54,819 nucleotides of DNA, from assembly GCA_043425375.1 (NCBI GenBank), contig JBHWQC010000077.1:1-54819 (forward strand), given 5' to 3'. The first letter of the stretch is position 1. Each line of letters begins with the position of its first letter. This stretch comes from Atopostipes sp043425375 (GTDB lineage Bacteria > Bacillota > Bacilli > Lactobacillales > Carnobacteriaceae_A). Made by a program: the position numbers and the translations under genes. Positions 43,139-51,805 of this stretch are shown here, one piece after another. The notes beneath the pieces are model-generated. The model saw only the letters and a program-made list of their open reading frames with translations. It had not been told where the DNA came from and made no database searches.

Positions 43139-44273
43139 CTCTTTGTCCTCCTACTCTTTCTTCGTTCCCCACTACCGCAATATTGCCGGTTTCACCAATG
43201 ATTTTAGCGCCATCATAAATCGAAACATTCTCTCCGACAATCGCCATTTCAATATGACAGTTTTCGCCAATTACAGTACCCGGCATAATCACACTGTCTT
43301 TAACAACTGAACCTTTTCCAACTTTCACATTATGACTTAAAATGGAATGGTCCACATCTCCAGCCACAAAGCAGCCATCCGTCACGAGCGAATCGGTGAC
43401 ATCTGCTGTTTCTGTAATCTGCTGGGGCGTTGTATTGTGCGATTTAGAATAAATACGCCACGATGAATCGCGTAGGTTGATTTCATGATTTGGATCCAAG
43501 AATTCCATGTTGGCTTCCCATAAACTTTCAATGGTTCCGACATCTTTCCAGTACCCTTCAAAATTATACGCATAGACCGGCTCACCATTTCTTAGATAAG
43601 CTGGAATGACGTGATGGCCAAAGTCGCTGAATTCGGTAGCTTTTGAAGCATTATCTTGCAAGTATTTCTTCAAGCGGTCCCATGTAAACACATAAATACC
43701 CATGGAAGCTAAGTTTGATTTAGGTTCTGCTGGTTTTTCTTCGAATTCCACAATGCGACCCGTTTCATCTGTATTCATGATTCCAAAACGGGAAGCTTCT
43801 TCCCATGGCACTTCCATCACCGCGATCGTCAGTAAGGCATCTTTTTCTTTATGTGTTTCAATCATTTCATGGTAATCCATCTTGTAAATATGGTCCCCAG
43901 ACAAAATGACCACGTATTCTGGACTATACATATCAATATAGTCAATGTTTTGATAAATCGCGTGTGCGGTTCCTTTAAAGAACTTTTCCCCATCGACACT
44001 CGAATACGGCTGTAGAATGGTAGCACCCCCGCGATGTCGATTCAGACCCCAATTTTCGCCATCCCCAACATGTTCGTTTAAAACAAGCGGTTGATATTGT
44101 GTGACGACTCCAACGGTATTAATATTTGAGTTGGCACTATTAGACAACGCAAAATCGATAATCCGATAATTTCCTCCAAAAGGCACGGCTGGTTTGGCAG
44201 TTTGTTTTGTTAATTTACCTAACCTTGAACCTTGACCTCCGGCTAGTATCATTGCTACTGTTTCTGTTTTCAT
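43128..44273 (-). CDS. glgC: Glucose-1-phosphate adenylyltransferase catalytic subunit
   Basis: Makes ADP-glucose from glucose 1-phosphate and ATP, the committed step of glycogen synthesis. The N terminus reads MKTETVAMILAGGQGSRL, with GNYRIIDFALSN, YVVILSGDHIYKMDY, FEEKPAEPKS and a C-terminal beta-helix. The ATG at 44273 gives the usual N terminus, but the nearest purine-rich site (AAGGAAGG) is about 16 nt away and a hairpin GGAAG/CTTCC lies between. A GTG at 44300 has AAAGGA directly abutting. The start is uncertain. Confidence 0.93.
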   Translation of the reverse strand: MKTETVAMILAGGQGSRLGKLTKQTAKPAVPFGGNYRIIDFALSNSANSNINTVGVVTQYQPLVLNEHVGDGENWGLNRHRGGATILQPYSSVDGEKFFKGTAHAIYQNIDYIDMYSPEYVVILSGDHIYKMDYHEMIETHKEKDALLTIAVMEVPWEEASRFGIMNTDETGRIVEFEEKPAEPKSNLASMGIYVFTWDRLKKYLQDNASKATEFSDFGHHVIPAYLRNGEPVYAYNFEGYWKDVGTIESLWEANMEFLDPNHEINLRDSSWRIYSKSHNTTPQQITETADVTDSLVTDGCFVAGDVDHSILSHNVKVGKGSVVKDSVIMPGTVIGENCHIEMAIVGENVSIYDGAKIIGETGNIAVVGNEERVGGQRDED

Positions 44274-44368
44274 ATTATTCGGAAGACAACCTTCCTTCAC
44301 TCCTTTGCTATAGTTTTGTTCTCTTCTTCATTTTAACTATTCTACCTCTTTTTTGAAAACGGAACCCC

Positions 44369-46270
44369 TTATTGCTTTGGCACTCCGTAAACTCTTTTTG
44401 GCGCAAATACGACAACGCTTAAAGCAGGAAGAATAATGTCGATGGAATGCTCTTGCTGATGCATCGGTTCTTCCTCTGTGCGAACGGTCCCTTGTCCTTC
44501 AATCCAAGTGCCCCCTAATTCTTCAAGTTCCGTGTTCCAAACCTCTTCGTATTGCCCTTTATAAGGAACACCCACCCGGACATTTTGTCTTTCGACCGGT
44601 GTGAAATTACAACACACGATTAAGAAATCTCGCGGTTTTGTCCCTTTTCGCATAAAGAACAACACAGACTCTTCCTTATTGTCCGCATCCAAAATGTCAA
44701 TCCCTTGATTGGTATGGTCCAATTCCCATAATTCACGTCGTTCTCTGTAAAAATAGTTTAGCGCTCGGTTGAATTCAAGATGCTTGGCATTCATCTCATC
44801 ATCCAAGCTTTCCCACTCCAATCCTTCATGGAATTTCCACTCTAAAAATTGCCCGTATTCATTCCCCATAAAGTTTAATTTCTTCCCTGGGTGGAACATT
44901 TGATACGACTTCAATGTCCGCAAGCCGGCAAACTGATTGTAGCGATCCCCATGCATTTTGTGCATCAAGGATTTCTTTCCATGCACAACTTCATCATGTG
45001 AAAAGGGTAAAATGAAGTTCTCATTAAAGGTGTACATAAAAGAGAAGGTAATTAAATTAAAGTGATCTTTCCTAAACAGAGGATCCATTTCAAAGAATTT
45101 AAGCGTATCGTTCATCCAACCCATATTCCATTTATAGTTGAAGCCTAAGCCGCCTTCTGAAACGGGATGGGTGACACCTTCCCACGAGGTACTTTCTTCT
45201 GCAGCCATAATAATGGATGGATGCCGCTCAAAGATGACCGTATTCAATTTTTTAAGAAATTCAACGCCCTTGCGATTGTCATTGGACCCATCTTCATTCA
45301 ATGTCCAAGGCCCTTCGTCATAATCGAGATACAGCATATTGCTGACCGCATCCACTCTTAAACCATCTAAGTGAAAGTTTTCAATCCAAAACAACGCATT
45401 GGAAATAAGAAAACTCTGGACTTCTGTTTTTCCTAAATCAAAATTCAAGGTGCCCCAGCGATTATTGTTGGCCAAATTAGGATCCGCATATTCAAACTGA
45501 GGTGTCCCATCGTAATAAGCCATGCCATAGTCATTGCGATTGTAGTGCCCTGGAATCCAGTCCATGATGATGCCGATTCCCTGCTGGTGGGCTTCTTCGA
45601 CAAAATCTTGGAATTCTTTCATCGTCCCAAATTTAGAAGACAAGGCATAAAAGCCGGTTGGTTGATAGCCCCAGCTGGCGTCTAGTGGATGTTCCATCAG
45701 CGGCATAAATTCAATATGGGTAAAGCCCATTTCTTTCACATATGGGATGAGCTCTGCTTGCAACTCTGGAATGGTGTACCACGAACCATCTGCATGGTGT
45801 TTCCATGAACTTAAATGCACTTCGTAAATATTCATCGGCCGGTCATAAATAGGCCAGCGGTTTCGCATGGCAAACCAACTGGTGTCTTTCCAGTCTTTCT
45901 CAGGCAGTTCCTTTACAACAGATGCATCATTGGGCCGCACTTCAAATTCCAACGCATATGGATCAATTTTATAAGCGACCGTGCCATCCGCTTGCACAAT
46001 TTTATATTTGTAGCAATCACCTTCCTGTGCCTCAGAGACGACTGTTGTCCAAGACCCCGTATCCCCTACTTTTTCTAAATGGGTTTCCTCATGCCAATCA
46101 TTGAAATCACCAACGACGGCAATCGCTTGTGCATGAGGGGCCCAAACGGTGAATCGCACGCCTTCCTCCTCTCTTTTATTTCCAAATGTATAGTAGCTGT
46201 CAAAATATTCACCTTTGTTAAATAAATATAACGCTCGCTCAAGCTCTTCGTATTTCAACTCTTTATCCAT
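44369..46270 (-). CDS. glgB: 1,4-alpha-glucan branching enzyme
   Basis: Introduces alpha-1,6 branches into glycogen. Order: CBM48 (about 28-120, GVRFTVWAPHAQAIAVVGDFNDW), GH13 barrel with the nucleophile in LDGLRVDAVSNMLY, acid/base in IIMAAEESTSW and the third carboxylate in FSHDEVVHGK, then the C-terminal beta domain. Length 633. First gene of the operon; AAAGGGAG precedes the ATG and a promoter lies about 90 bp upstream. Confidence 0.96.
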   Translation of the reverse strand: MDKELKYEELERALYLFNKGEYFDSYYTFGNKREEEGVRFTVWAPHAQAIAVVGDFNDWHEETHLEKVGDTGSWTTVVSEAQEGDCYKYKIVQADGTVAYKIDPYALEFEVRPNDASVVKELPEKDWKDTSWFAMRNRWPIYDRPMNIYEVHLSSWKHHADGSWYTIPELQAELIPYVKEMGFTHIEFMPLMEHPLDASWGYQPTGFYALSSKFGTMKEFQDFVEEAHQQGIGIIMDWIPGHYNRNDYGMAYYDGTPQFEYADPNLANNNRWGTLNFDLGKTEVQSFLISNALFWIENFHLDGLRVDAVSNMLYLDYDEGPWTLNEDGSNDNRKGVEFLKKLNTVIFERHPSIIMAAEESTSWEGVTHPVSEGGLGFNYKWNMGWMNDTLKFFEMDPLFRKDHFNLITFSFMYTFNENFILPFSHDEVVHGKKSLMHKMHGDRYNQFAGLRTLKSYQMFHPGKKLNFMGNEYGQFLEWKFHEGLEWESLDDEMNAKHLEFNRALNYFYRERRELWELDHTNQGIDILDADNKEESVLFFMRKGTKPRDFLIVCCNFTPVERQNVRVGVPYKGQYEEVWNTELEELGGTWIEGQGTVRTEEEPMHQQEHSIDIILPALSVVVFAPKRVYGVPKQ

Positions 46271-46356
46271 GATAATCTCCCTTTAATATGAGTAAGTTTA
46301 TTGTGAGAAGCTCATTTTATTTTCATTCTAAAGCTAATTATGTATCTATTAACATA

Positions 46357-46385
46357 AGTGTACATTATTTTTCCTATAAACTCAA
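46357..46385 (-). promoter_or_regulatory. Candidate promoter of the glg operon
   Basis: The minus strand shows TTGAGT (46380-46385), 17 bp, TACACT (46357-46362), about 85 bp before the glgB ATG. Confidence 0.5.
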
Positions 46386-46417
46386 AGTATAGAGAGAGTT
46401 TCACAAACTAATCGATG

Positions 46418-46500
46418 AAAAGAGTATCCTCAGCGGCGCTAGTAAGGTAATCGCTTACTCTTTTAGATCGAATGGGGCCTTAATCGAACTAAAAGGATAC
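46418..46500. repeat. Mutually exclusive inverted repeats
   Basis: AAAAGAGTA (46418-46426) pairs with TACTCTTTT (46456-46464), helped by inner AGCG/CGCT. GTATCCT (46424-46430), which shares GTA with the first arm, pairs with AGGATAC (46494-46500). The two stems cannot form together. A direct repeat ATCGAA also occurs at about 46467 and 46483. Confidence 0.5.
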
Positions 46501-46613
46501 ATTTTTAAATGATTGTTTATTTACTTATAATGAACACACGGTGAGAAAGAAGAGGTTTTTTTTGATTCTTCCCTCTTAATTAAAGAGTTTTCATTTCCTC
46601 AGCTTCTTTGTAA

Positions 46614-46622
46614 TGGTATAAT
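46614..46622 (+). promoter_or_regulatory. Extended -10 promoter of the nfeD-floA operon
   Basis: TGGTATAAT is a consensus extended -10. No good -35 is visible 17 bp upstream. The nfeD start follows 36 bp later, with AAGGAGGGAG. Confidence 0.6.
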
Positions 46623-46657
46623 TAAGTTGATAGTAAAGTAAAAAGGAGGGAGATTAT

Positions 46658-47266
46658 ATGGAAACTTTACTCTTAACCATTGGATTTATCGGCATCATCG
46701 TCTTCATTTTGACCCCGTGGACAAAAACTGGATTTTTAACTGCTATTGCAAGTCTGGTTGGCTACTTTTATTTGTCCGGCTTATATAGTTGGACCCCTGT
46801 CATCTTGTTTGTTATCGGGCTTGTCTTAATTGTGATGGAAGTCTTTATTCCTGATTTTGGCTTGCTTGGTCTGTTAGGTCTTGTCTCGGTGGCCTTTGGG
46901 CTCTATTACACGACAGGCGATTTTGGCTTAATGGTACGTGATTTAAGCCTTGCATTAGTGGTTTCGGCCATCCTGATTATTGTTTTAGTTCGAAAAGGAT
47001 ATTCTTTTTCGAACTTGAATAAGTTGGTGCTTCAAACAAGTAGCCGGGAGAACAAGGAGCCCGCTAAATCGGAAGAAAAAGCGCCTCTTGAAGTTGGCTT
47101 AGTCGGTGAAGCAACAACACCGCTGCGTCCATCTGGAAAAGCTTCTTTTAAAGATTACACCCAGTCATTTGATGTCTTAAGCTCTCAAGGACATATTGCG
47201 AAAGGAACAGAAGTTGTCATCTCAGAGATTTATGGAACAAAAATCGTTGTCAGAAAAGCAACCTAA
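46658..47266 (+). CDS. yqeZ: NfeD-family membrane protein (YqeZ-like, partner of FloA)
   Basis: Four to five membrane helices (about 4-120) are followed by a linker of charged residues and a C-terminal OB-fold NfeD domain (GLVGEATTPLRPSGKASF to GTKIVVRKAT). It lacks the N-terminal ClpP-like protease domain of long NfeD proteins. Genetic pairing with flotillin is conserved; the two are thought to act in membrane microdomains. It ends 24 bp before floA. Length 202. Confidence 0.85.
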   Translation: METLLLTIGFIGIIVFILTPWTKTGFLTAIASLVGYFYLSGLYSWTPVILFVIGLVLIVMEVFIPDFGLLGLLGLVSVAFGLYYTTGDFGLMVRDLSLALVVSAILIIVLVRKGYSFSNLNKLVLQTSSRENKEPAKSEEKAPLEVGLVGEATTPLRPSGKASFKDYTQSFDVLSSQGHIAKGTEVVISEIYGTKIVVRKAT

Positions 47267-47290
47267 AAAAGAATACGAGGAGATTATGTT

Positions 47291-48262
47291 ATGGATTCAT
47301 TATTTGAAACAAATTTCATTGGTTATTTGATTATTTTCATCCTTATCTTGGCTGTTATTAGTGTATTTTTCAGATTTGTTCCTGTTGGCTTATGGGTGAC
47401 GGCTTACTTCTCTGGGGTGAAAGTCGGTTTATTCACGCTCATAGGAATGAGACTTCGTCGAGTAAACCCAGGAGACATCATCCGCCCACAAATCAAAGCC
47501 TCAAAAGCGGGCCTTTCTTTGGATATTGATGACTTGGAAGCTCACCATTTGGCAGGTGGAAATATTAATGATGTGATTGATGCTTTAATCGCATCGGAGC
47601 GGGCAAATATCGAACTTCCTTTCGAACAAGCCGCTGCGATTGATTTAGCTGGCCGTAATGTATTTGAAGCGGTCCAAGTTTCTGTTAATCCTAAAGTGAT
47701 TGAAACACCTAAAGTTTCAGCTGTAGCCAAAGACGGTATTGAGTTAATAGCAAAAGCGAAAGTTACCGTCCGTGCAAATATCGAGCGTCTTGTCGGTGGT
47801 GCTGGAGAAGATACGATCATCGCTCGCGTTGGTGAAGGTATTGTTACGACAGTTGGTTCCGCTGAAAAACATGCGGCGATTCTTGAGAATCCTGACCTCA
47901 TGTCTCAAACCATTTTAAATAAAGGTTTAGATGCAGGTACAGCTTTTGAGATTCTCTCCATTGATATTGCAGATGTAGATGTCGGCCGTAACATTGGCGC
48001 TCAGCTTCAAACAGACCAAGCAGAAGCGGATAAAAATATTGCCCAGGCGAAAGCGGAAGAGCAACGCTCTATGGCTGTAGCTCGTGAACAAGAAATGCAA
48101 GCACAAGTAACTGAAGCACAAGCGGAAGTTCCTTTAGCGATCGCCGAAGCTTTCCGTTCAGGCCGTTTAGGTGTATTAGATTATTACAATATGGAAAATG
48201 TTCAAGCCGATTCAAAAATGAGACAGTCGATTTCAAGAGAAATAGCTGATGAAGATGAATAA
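47291..48262 (+). CDS. floA: Flotillin-like protein FloA
   Basis: A scaffold protein of membrane microdomains. An N-terminal membrane-inserted hairpin (about 9-45, IGYLIIFILILAVISVFF) is followed by the PHB/SPFH domain and a coiled-coil tail rich in EAQ-type repeats (QAEADKNIAQAKAEEQRSMAVAREQEMQAQ). 323 residues match B. subtilis YqfA. It is in operon with nfeD and overlaps the next gene by 14 bp. Confidence 0.94.
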   Translation: MDSLFETNFIGYLIIFILILAVISVFFRFVPVGLWVTAYFSGVKVGLFTLIGMRLRRVNPGDIIRPQIKASKAGLSLDIDDLEAHHLAGGNINDVIDALIASERANIELPFEQAAAIDLAGRNVFEAVQVSVNPKVIETPKVSAVAKDGIELIAKAKVTVRANIERLVGGAGEDTIIARVGEGIVTTVGSAEKHAAILENPDLMSQTILNKGLDAGTAFEILSIDIADVDVGRNIGAQLQTDQAEADKNIAQAKAEEQRSMAVAREQEMQAQVTEAQAEVPLAIAEAFRSGRLGVLDYYNMENVQADSKMRQSISREIADEDE

Positions 48263-48671
48263 TACACCGCTGACTTCGCAGCAACAAGAGTTAAAGAAAC
48301 GTCTAGAAGAGATCCGACAAAAACGGAATGCCAAAGCCGCTCCACGTCAAAATAGAAAACAGCAGACACCGCGGCGAAATGAACGCGCACAAAAACGTGA
48401 GCCCTTACCAAGAAAGCAGCCGCAAAAATCCAGCTCTCCTGCGCCTTCTGTTCACCGTGATAGAAAAATGGAAACCACGCAATCCGAAATAGCACGACAA
48501 GAAATTAGCGCCTCGCGCACGAAAAGGCGCCAACGAACGAAACCATCTTCTAAAAACAGAAAGAAAAATAAACTAGTTAAACAGCTAACCTATGCGGATA
48601 GCTTGAGAGATGCAATGATTTTAACGGAAGTTGTGAGCAAACCAATTGCACTTCGAAACAGAAAACGATAA
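48249..48671 (+). CDS. Highly basic small protein of unknown function
   Basis: A 140-residue protein with about 30% Lys/Arg and many Gln/Pro/Ser, probably unstructured in the middle. A predicted helix opens it (QQQELKKRLEEIRQKRN) and a less biased C-terminal segment closes it (LVKQLTYADSLRDAMILTE then KPIALRNRKR). It overlaps the floA 3' end, so it is probably translated with FloA. The ribosome site is weak (AAGAGA). ATG at 48255 is an alternative start. Not recognised; it may bind acidic lipids or nucleic acid. Confidence 0.65.
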   Translation: MKMNNTPLTSQQQELKKRLEEIRQKRNAKAAPRQNRKQQTPRRNERAQKREPLPRKQPQKSSSPAPSVHRDRKMETTQSEIARQEISASRTKRRQRTKPSSKNRKKNKLVKQLTYADSLRDAMILTEVVSKPIALRNRKR

Positions 48672-48722
48672 GATGGTTTCATACAAAGAAACATATTTTC
48701 AAACACAAAGGAGAGATGTAGT

Positions 48723-48974
48723 ATGTGGGGATTTATTATTTCGTTAGTCGTAGGTGGACTTATTGGCTGGGTAGCTGAAGCGATCATGAGTCGTGATGTG
48801 CCAGGTGGAATTATTGGTAATATTATTTTAGGTTTCTTAGGTTCATGGTTAGGCGGTATCTTGTTTAGCGACTTCGGACCTATGATTCAAGGCTTCGCTA
48901 TCTTACCTGCAATTATCGGGGCGCTGATTGTCGTCTTTATTTACGGTTTAATCGCCGGCAGAGGCCGCCGTTAA
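48723..48974 (+). CDS. GlsB/YeaQ/YmgE-family stress-related membrane protein
   Basis: An 83-residue, three-helix, glycine-rich protein (WGFIISLVVGGLIGWVAEAIM, GGIIGNIILGFLGSWLGG, IIGALIVVFIYGLIAGRGRR). It belongs to the transglycosylase-associated protein family (PF04226), linked to general stress in enterococci; its exact function is unknown. GAGAGATGT precedes the start and a strong terminator follows. Confidence 0.88.
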   Translation: MWGFIISLVVGGLIGWVAEAIMSRDVPGGIIGNIILGFLGSWLGGILFSDFGPMIQGFAILPAIIGALIVVFIYGLIAGRGRR

Positions 48975-49033
48975 GTAGGCGTGAAAGAATTTAGACGAAA
49001 CGAAACGAGAACGATAAATATAACGAATTGACA

Positions 49034-49069
49034 AAGAGACTAGGGCTTAAATGCCCTAGTCTCTTTTTG
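49034..49069 (+). terminator. Rho-independent terminator after the GlsB-family gene
   Basis: AAGAGACTAGGGC (49034-49046) and GCCCTAGTCTCTT (49053-49065) form a perfect 13-bp stem with a 6-nt loop, followed by TTTTG. Confidence 0.9.
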
Positions 49070-49096
49070 ATGAGTATTAAATTTGCAGGTGTCGAG

Positions 49097-50710
49097 TTAT
49101 AAGGTGCCTGAGCGAATAATGGACACTAGCAGCCACAGTCCCATTAATCCCGCGCCGAGGAATATCAGTGTACTCAACCGAGACAACCCAGGACTGGTCA
49201 CACTGACTGTGATAATCGCTGAAGCCAAAACGAGGGAAGCAATAATAATCGCAAAAACCACTCGATTGACCATTTTGTTGATATCGACACTCTTACTGTC
49301 CCAATCCATAATTTCAATATTTAACCTTGTCCGGCCTTTGGTAATGGTCTCTAAGGCTTTTTTCAAGGTAGTTGGAATCTCTAAAGCATCAGAAGCGACT
49401 TTATAGGACTGCACCGCAACATTTTCTTTGGTTAAGCGCTGGAACAAGGAAAACTCTTCCCTTGTTTTTAAATAGGTTTTCGCCACTTCCATAATATTTA
49501 CTTCCGTTGCAAAATCTGTCACAACACCTTCAATCACACCAATCGACTTGGCTAGCAGGATAAAATCAGAAGGCATCATCAAATCATGTTTATGCGTGAT
49601 GGATAAAATATCATTAAATAACTTTCCGATTTCAATTTGCTCGATATCTTTGGAAACATAGAGATAAAAGAAATTTTCTAAATCGCCATACAGATTAAAG
49701 CGGTCAACTTCTGACCGGACATCGACCATTTGAAGAATCAAATTCATTAACTCATCAATATCTTCCAGTACAATCGCCTCTAAAATCTCAATTAATCGGT
49801 TGCGATTGGTTTTAGATAATTCCCCATATAAACCTAAATCAATATAGACGATTTGCTTGTCGCTGATAATAACATTCCCTGGATGGGGATCGCCATGAAA
49901 GAAACCATCTTCAAAGACTTGCACTAAGAAAGTGTAAATAAACTTCTGAACAAAATCCTCCTTGTCATAACCCGCTTTTATAATTTCATTCATCTTTAAG
50001 CCATTAATGCCTTCAACATATTCTTCAACCAATACCCGTTTTGAAGAATAGTTCAACATCGGTTTAGGGGCTGTGACGACCGGTCGATCTTCATTGAATT
50101 TTCGAAATTTCAACAGCGCACTGACTTCATTGCGAAAATCCAGCTCTTGTCTGGTGACTTTCTCTACTTCTTTTAAAGCCACATCCGCATCCACAATAAA
50201 ACTTTTAATGGTTTCTGGCGTCATGGCAATAATTCGTCGAAAAAGGTGAATATCTCGCAGCAAATCTTCTTCCATATCTGGCCGCTGGACTTTGATAATC
50301 ACTTCTTCGTTGTCATATGTACGTGCTCGGTGCACCTGCGACACCGAAGCACTGGCTAGAGGTTCAGTATCCACCCAGGCGAATACTTCTTCAACCTCTT
50401 CACCAAAATCTTCTCTAAAGGTTTCTTGAATGTGTGTAAAGGAAAAAGGCGGAGCTTGGTCTTGTAATTTAGCCAGCTCCTCAATATAGTCTTTGGGCAG
50501 CAAATCCGGACGAGTGGATAAAATTTGACCAAACTTAATAAAGGTCGGCCCCAGCTCTTCAAAAGCCAACCGCAACTTTTGGGCATCTTGATGTTCGGAT
50601 TTACTGGCACTGACTTTGGTTCGATACAAATGACCAAAACCATAGGAAGCAAGAACCGTAGCAATCTCCGTTAACCGATTGCGTCTTTCTTTCTTCTGTT
50701 CAGTTGTCAT
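49097..50710 (-). CDS. AarF/UbiB (ABC1/ADCK) atypical kinase-like protein
   Basis: A protein-kinase-like fold with the family's signature changes: ASVSQVHRA (nucleotide loop), EEVIIKVQRP (lysine), and GDPHPGN. Two C-terminal membrane helices (about 485-535, VVFAIIIASLVLASAIITVSV). The N-terminal KxGQ motif is seen as FIKFGQILSTRPD. The family supports quinone or lipid metabolism; no quinone genes are nearby. Length 537. A 48-bp gap separates it from the phasin-like gene. Confidence 0.88.
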   Translation of the reverse strand: MTTEQKKERRNRLTEIATVLASYGFGHLYRTKVSASKSEHQDAQKLRLAFEELGPTFIKFGQILSTRPDLLPKDYIEELAKLQDQAPPFSFTHIQETFREDFGEEVEEVFAWVDTEPLASASVSQVHRARTYDNEEVIIKVQRPDMEEDLLRDIHLFRRIIAMTPETIKSFIVDADVALKEVEKVTRQELDFRNEVSALLKFRKFNEDRPVVTAPKPMLNYSSKRVLVEEYVEGINGLKMNEIIKAGYDKEDFVQKFIYTFLVQVFEDGFFHGDPHPGNVIISDKQIVYIDLGLYGELSKTNRNRLIEILEAIVLEDIDELMNLILQMVDVRSEVDRFNLYGDLENFFYLYVSKDIEQIEIGKLFNDILSITHKHDLMMPSDFILLAKSIGVIEGVVTDFATEVNIMEVAKTYLKTREEFSLFQRLTKENVAVQSYKVASDALEIPTTLKKALETITKGRTRLNIEIMDWDSKSVDINKMVNRVVFAIIIASLVLASAIITVSVTSPGLSRLSTLIFLGAGLMGLWLLVSIIRSGTL

Positions 50711-50758
50711 TCACCCACCCCCATTTCCATTCTTTTTAACGCATTCCAACAAACAGCT

Positions 50759-51064
50759 TTATAGATTTTCTTGTTCTTGTCTACGTAATTCATCCTCGAG
50801 TTCACGGACCCGACTTTCCAAAGCCTCAATGTCTTGTCTTTGTGCAAGGTTCATATCAAGTAAAATCGCTTCAATTTCTTCTCGGTCTTCGTCGGTGCGA
50901 TCTTTTTTACGGTTTTGAATCAACTCTTCGGTTAATTTCTTGCCTTCATCCACCGTAATTTTACCTTGTGCGACCATTTCGTCGACTTGTTCCGTTAATT
51001 TATCAACTGCCAGTGCTGTTCCACCAATACCAATCATTGCGATTCTTTTCAATTGTTCAAACAT
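50759..51064 (-). CDS. Phasin-like coiled-coil protein
   Basis: A 101-residue, mostly helical, acidic protein. An N-terminal amphipathic stretch (FEQLKRIAMIGIGGTALAVDKLTEQVDEMV) is followed by heptad-rich segments (KKLTEELIQNRKKD, DIEALESRVRELEDELRRQEQ). Databases call such proteins phasin or polyhydroxyalkanoate-regulator; Firmicutes copies commonly neighbour aarF/ubiB. No PHA synthase is in the window. GGAGG-type site (AAGGAGGAATTGCAAA) precedes the start. Confidence 0.75.
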   Translation of the reverse strand: MFEQLKRIAMIGIGGTALAVDKLTEQVDEMVAQGKITVDEGKKLTEELIQNRKKDRTDEDREEIEAILLDMNLAQRQDIEALESRVRELEDELRRQEQENL

Positions 51065-51136
51065 TTTGCAATTCCTCCTTATAGTTGATAATTGTTACAT
51101 ACACAGTATAAAGCAAATCGTTAGAAATAACAGTAT

Positions 51137-51805
51137 TTACAAATGCATTCGTTTTTGCAGTTCGCGAAGCAGGAGCTGCCGGTACTTTAACACGAGTAAG
51201 ACAAACACGAATAAACTAAACAACACAGAAAGCACACTAGGTAAAGCAAGTTCCACCCAACCCATGAGTAAGAAAAGTAAAGGAACCAGCCCTAAAAGAG
51301 CAGTTAATTGCAGATATAAAATATAGTCGCTAATTTCCGGGGAAGCCACTTGCGTGTAAATAAACATCGCCAGCAAAAATGCAATACTTAGTATCGGAAT
51401 GACAAAAGTCAGCGACCAGCCGAGCCAGCCGTTTGCATAATCGAAATAGACACTGACTAAAGAAATAACTAACAGAAAATATAAGATCGTTTTCGCCATA
51501 TTCTGTCGCTTGCGCACAAAAATGACCAATAAGGTCCAGGTAATAAAGAGACCAAAAATCACATATTCTAAACCGAAAAACTGAAACGGCCAAAAAATTT
51601 GGACGATAAAATAAATCAAGATGAACAACAGCGAGACCCTAAATAATATTTTAAGCGCCTGTTGCCGGTTAAAGGTGAGCGGAAAGGCTAAAAAGACAGA
51701 TCGCTGTGGTTCTTCCATATTGAGATCCCACAGCTCACTATGGCATAAAGGGCACTGCTGCCAATCGCCCTTGATTTTCGCTTTACAATTCGGACACATG
51801 TTCAC
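51137..51805 (-). CDS. Zinc-ribbon integral membrane protein (DUF6320-like)
   Basis: Residues 4-21 form a rubredoxin-type zinc ribbon (CPNC-X10-CPLC) before about six membrane helices (51-70, 74-93, 98-116, 122-150, 160-185, 190-212). The start is GTG 51805 (AGGAG 10 nt upstream); a longer frame to 51847 lacks a ribosome site. It overlaps the acyltransferase gene by about 22 bp, so they are coupled. This domain layout beside AATase-type and hydrolase genes matches what is annotated as DUF6320. Function unknown. Confidence 0.7.
   Translation of the reverse strand: MNMCPNCKAKIKGDWQQCPLCHSELWDLNMEEPQRSVFLAFPLTFNRQQALKILFRVSLLFILIYFIVQIFWPFQFFGLEYVIFGLFITWTLLVIFVRKRQNMAKTILYFLLVISLVSVYFDYANGWLGWSLTFVIPILSIAFLLAMFIYTQVASPEISDYILYLQLTALLGLVPLLFLLMGWVELALPSVLSVLFSLFVFVLLVLKYRQLLLRELQKRMHL

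Larger units (their letters stand above)
46271..46657. other. Divergent glgB/nfeD intergenic region
   Basis: 387 bp without a gene. It holds the glgB promoter (46357-46385), an 11-bp partial palindrome TGAGAAGCTCA in the glgB leader (46304-46314), competing inverted repeats (46418-46500) and the nfeD -10 (46614-46622). No convincing CcpA cre box was found. Confidence 0.55.

Noticed and set aside
46304..46314. CcpA cre box in the glg leader
   Set aside because: TGAGAAGCTCA is partly palindromic but lacks the central CG and flanks of cre.
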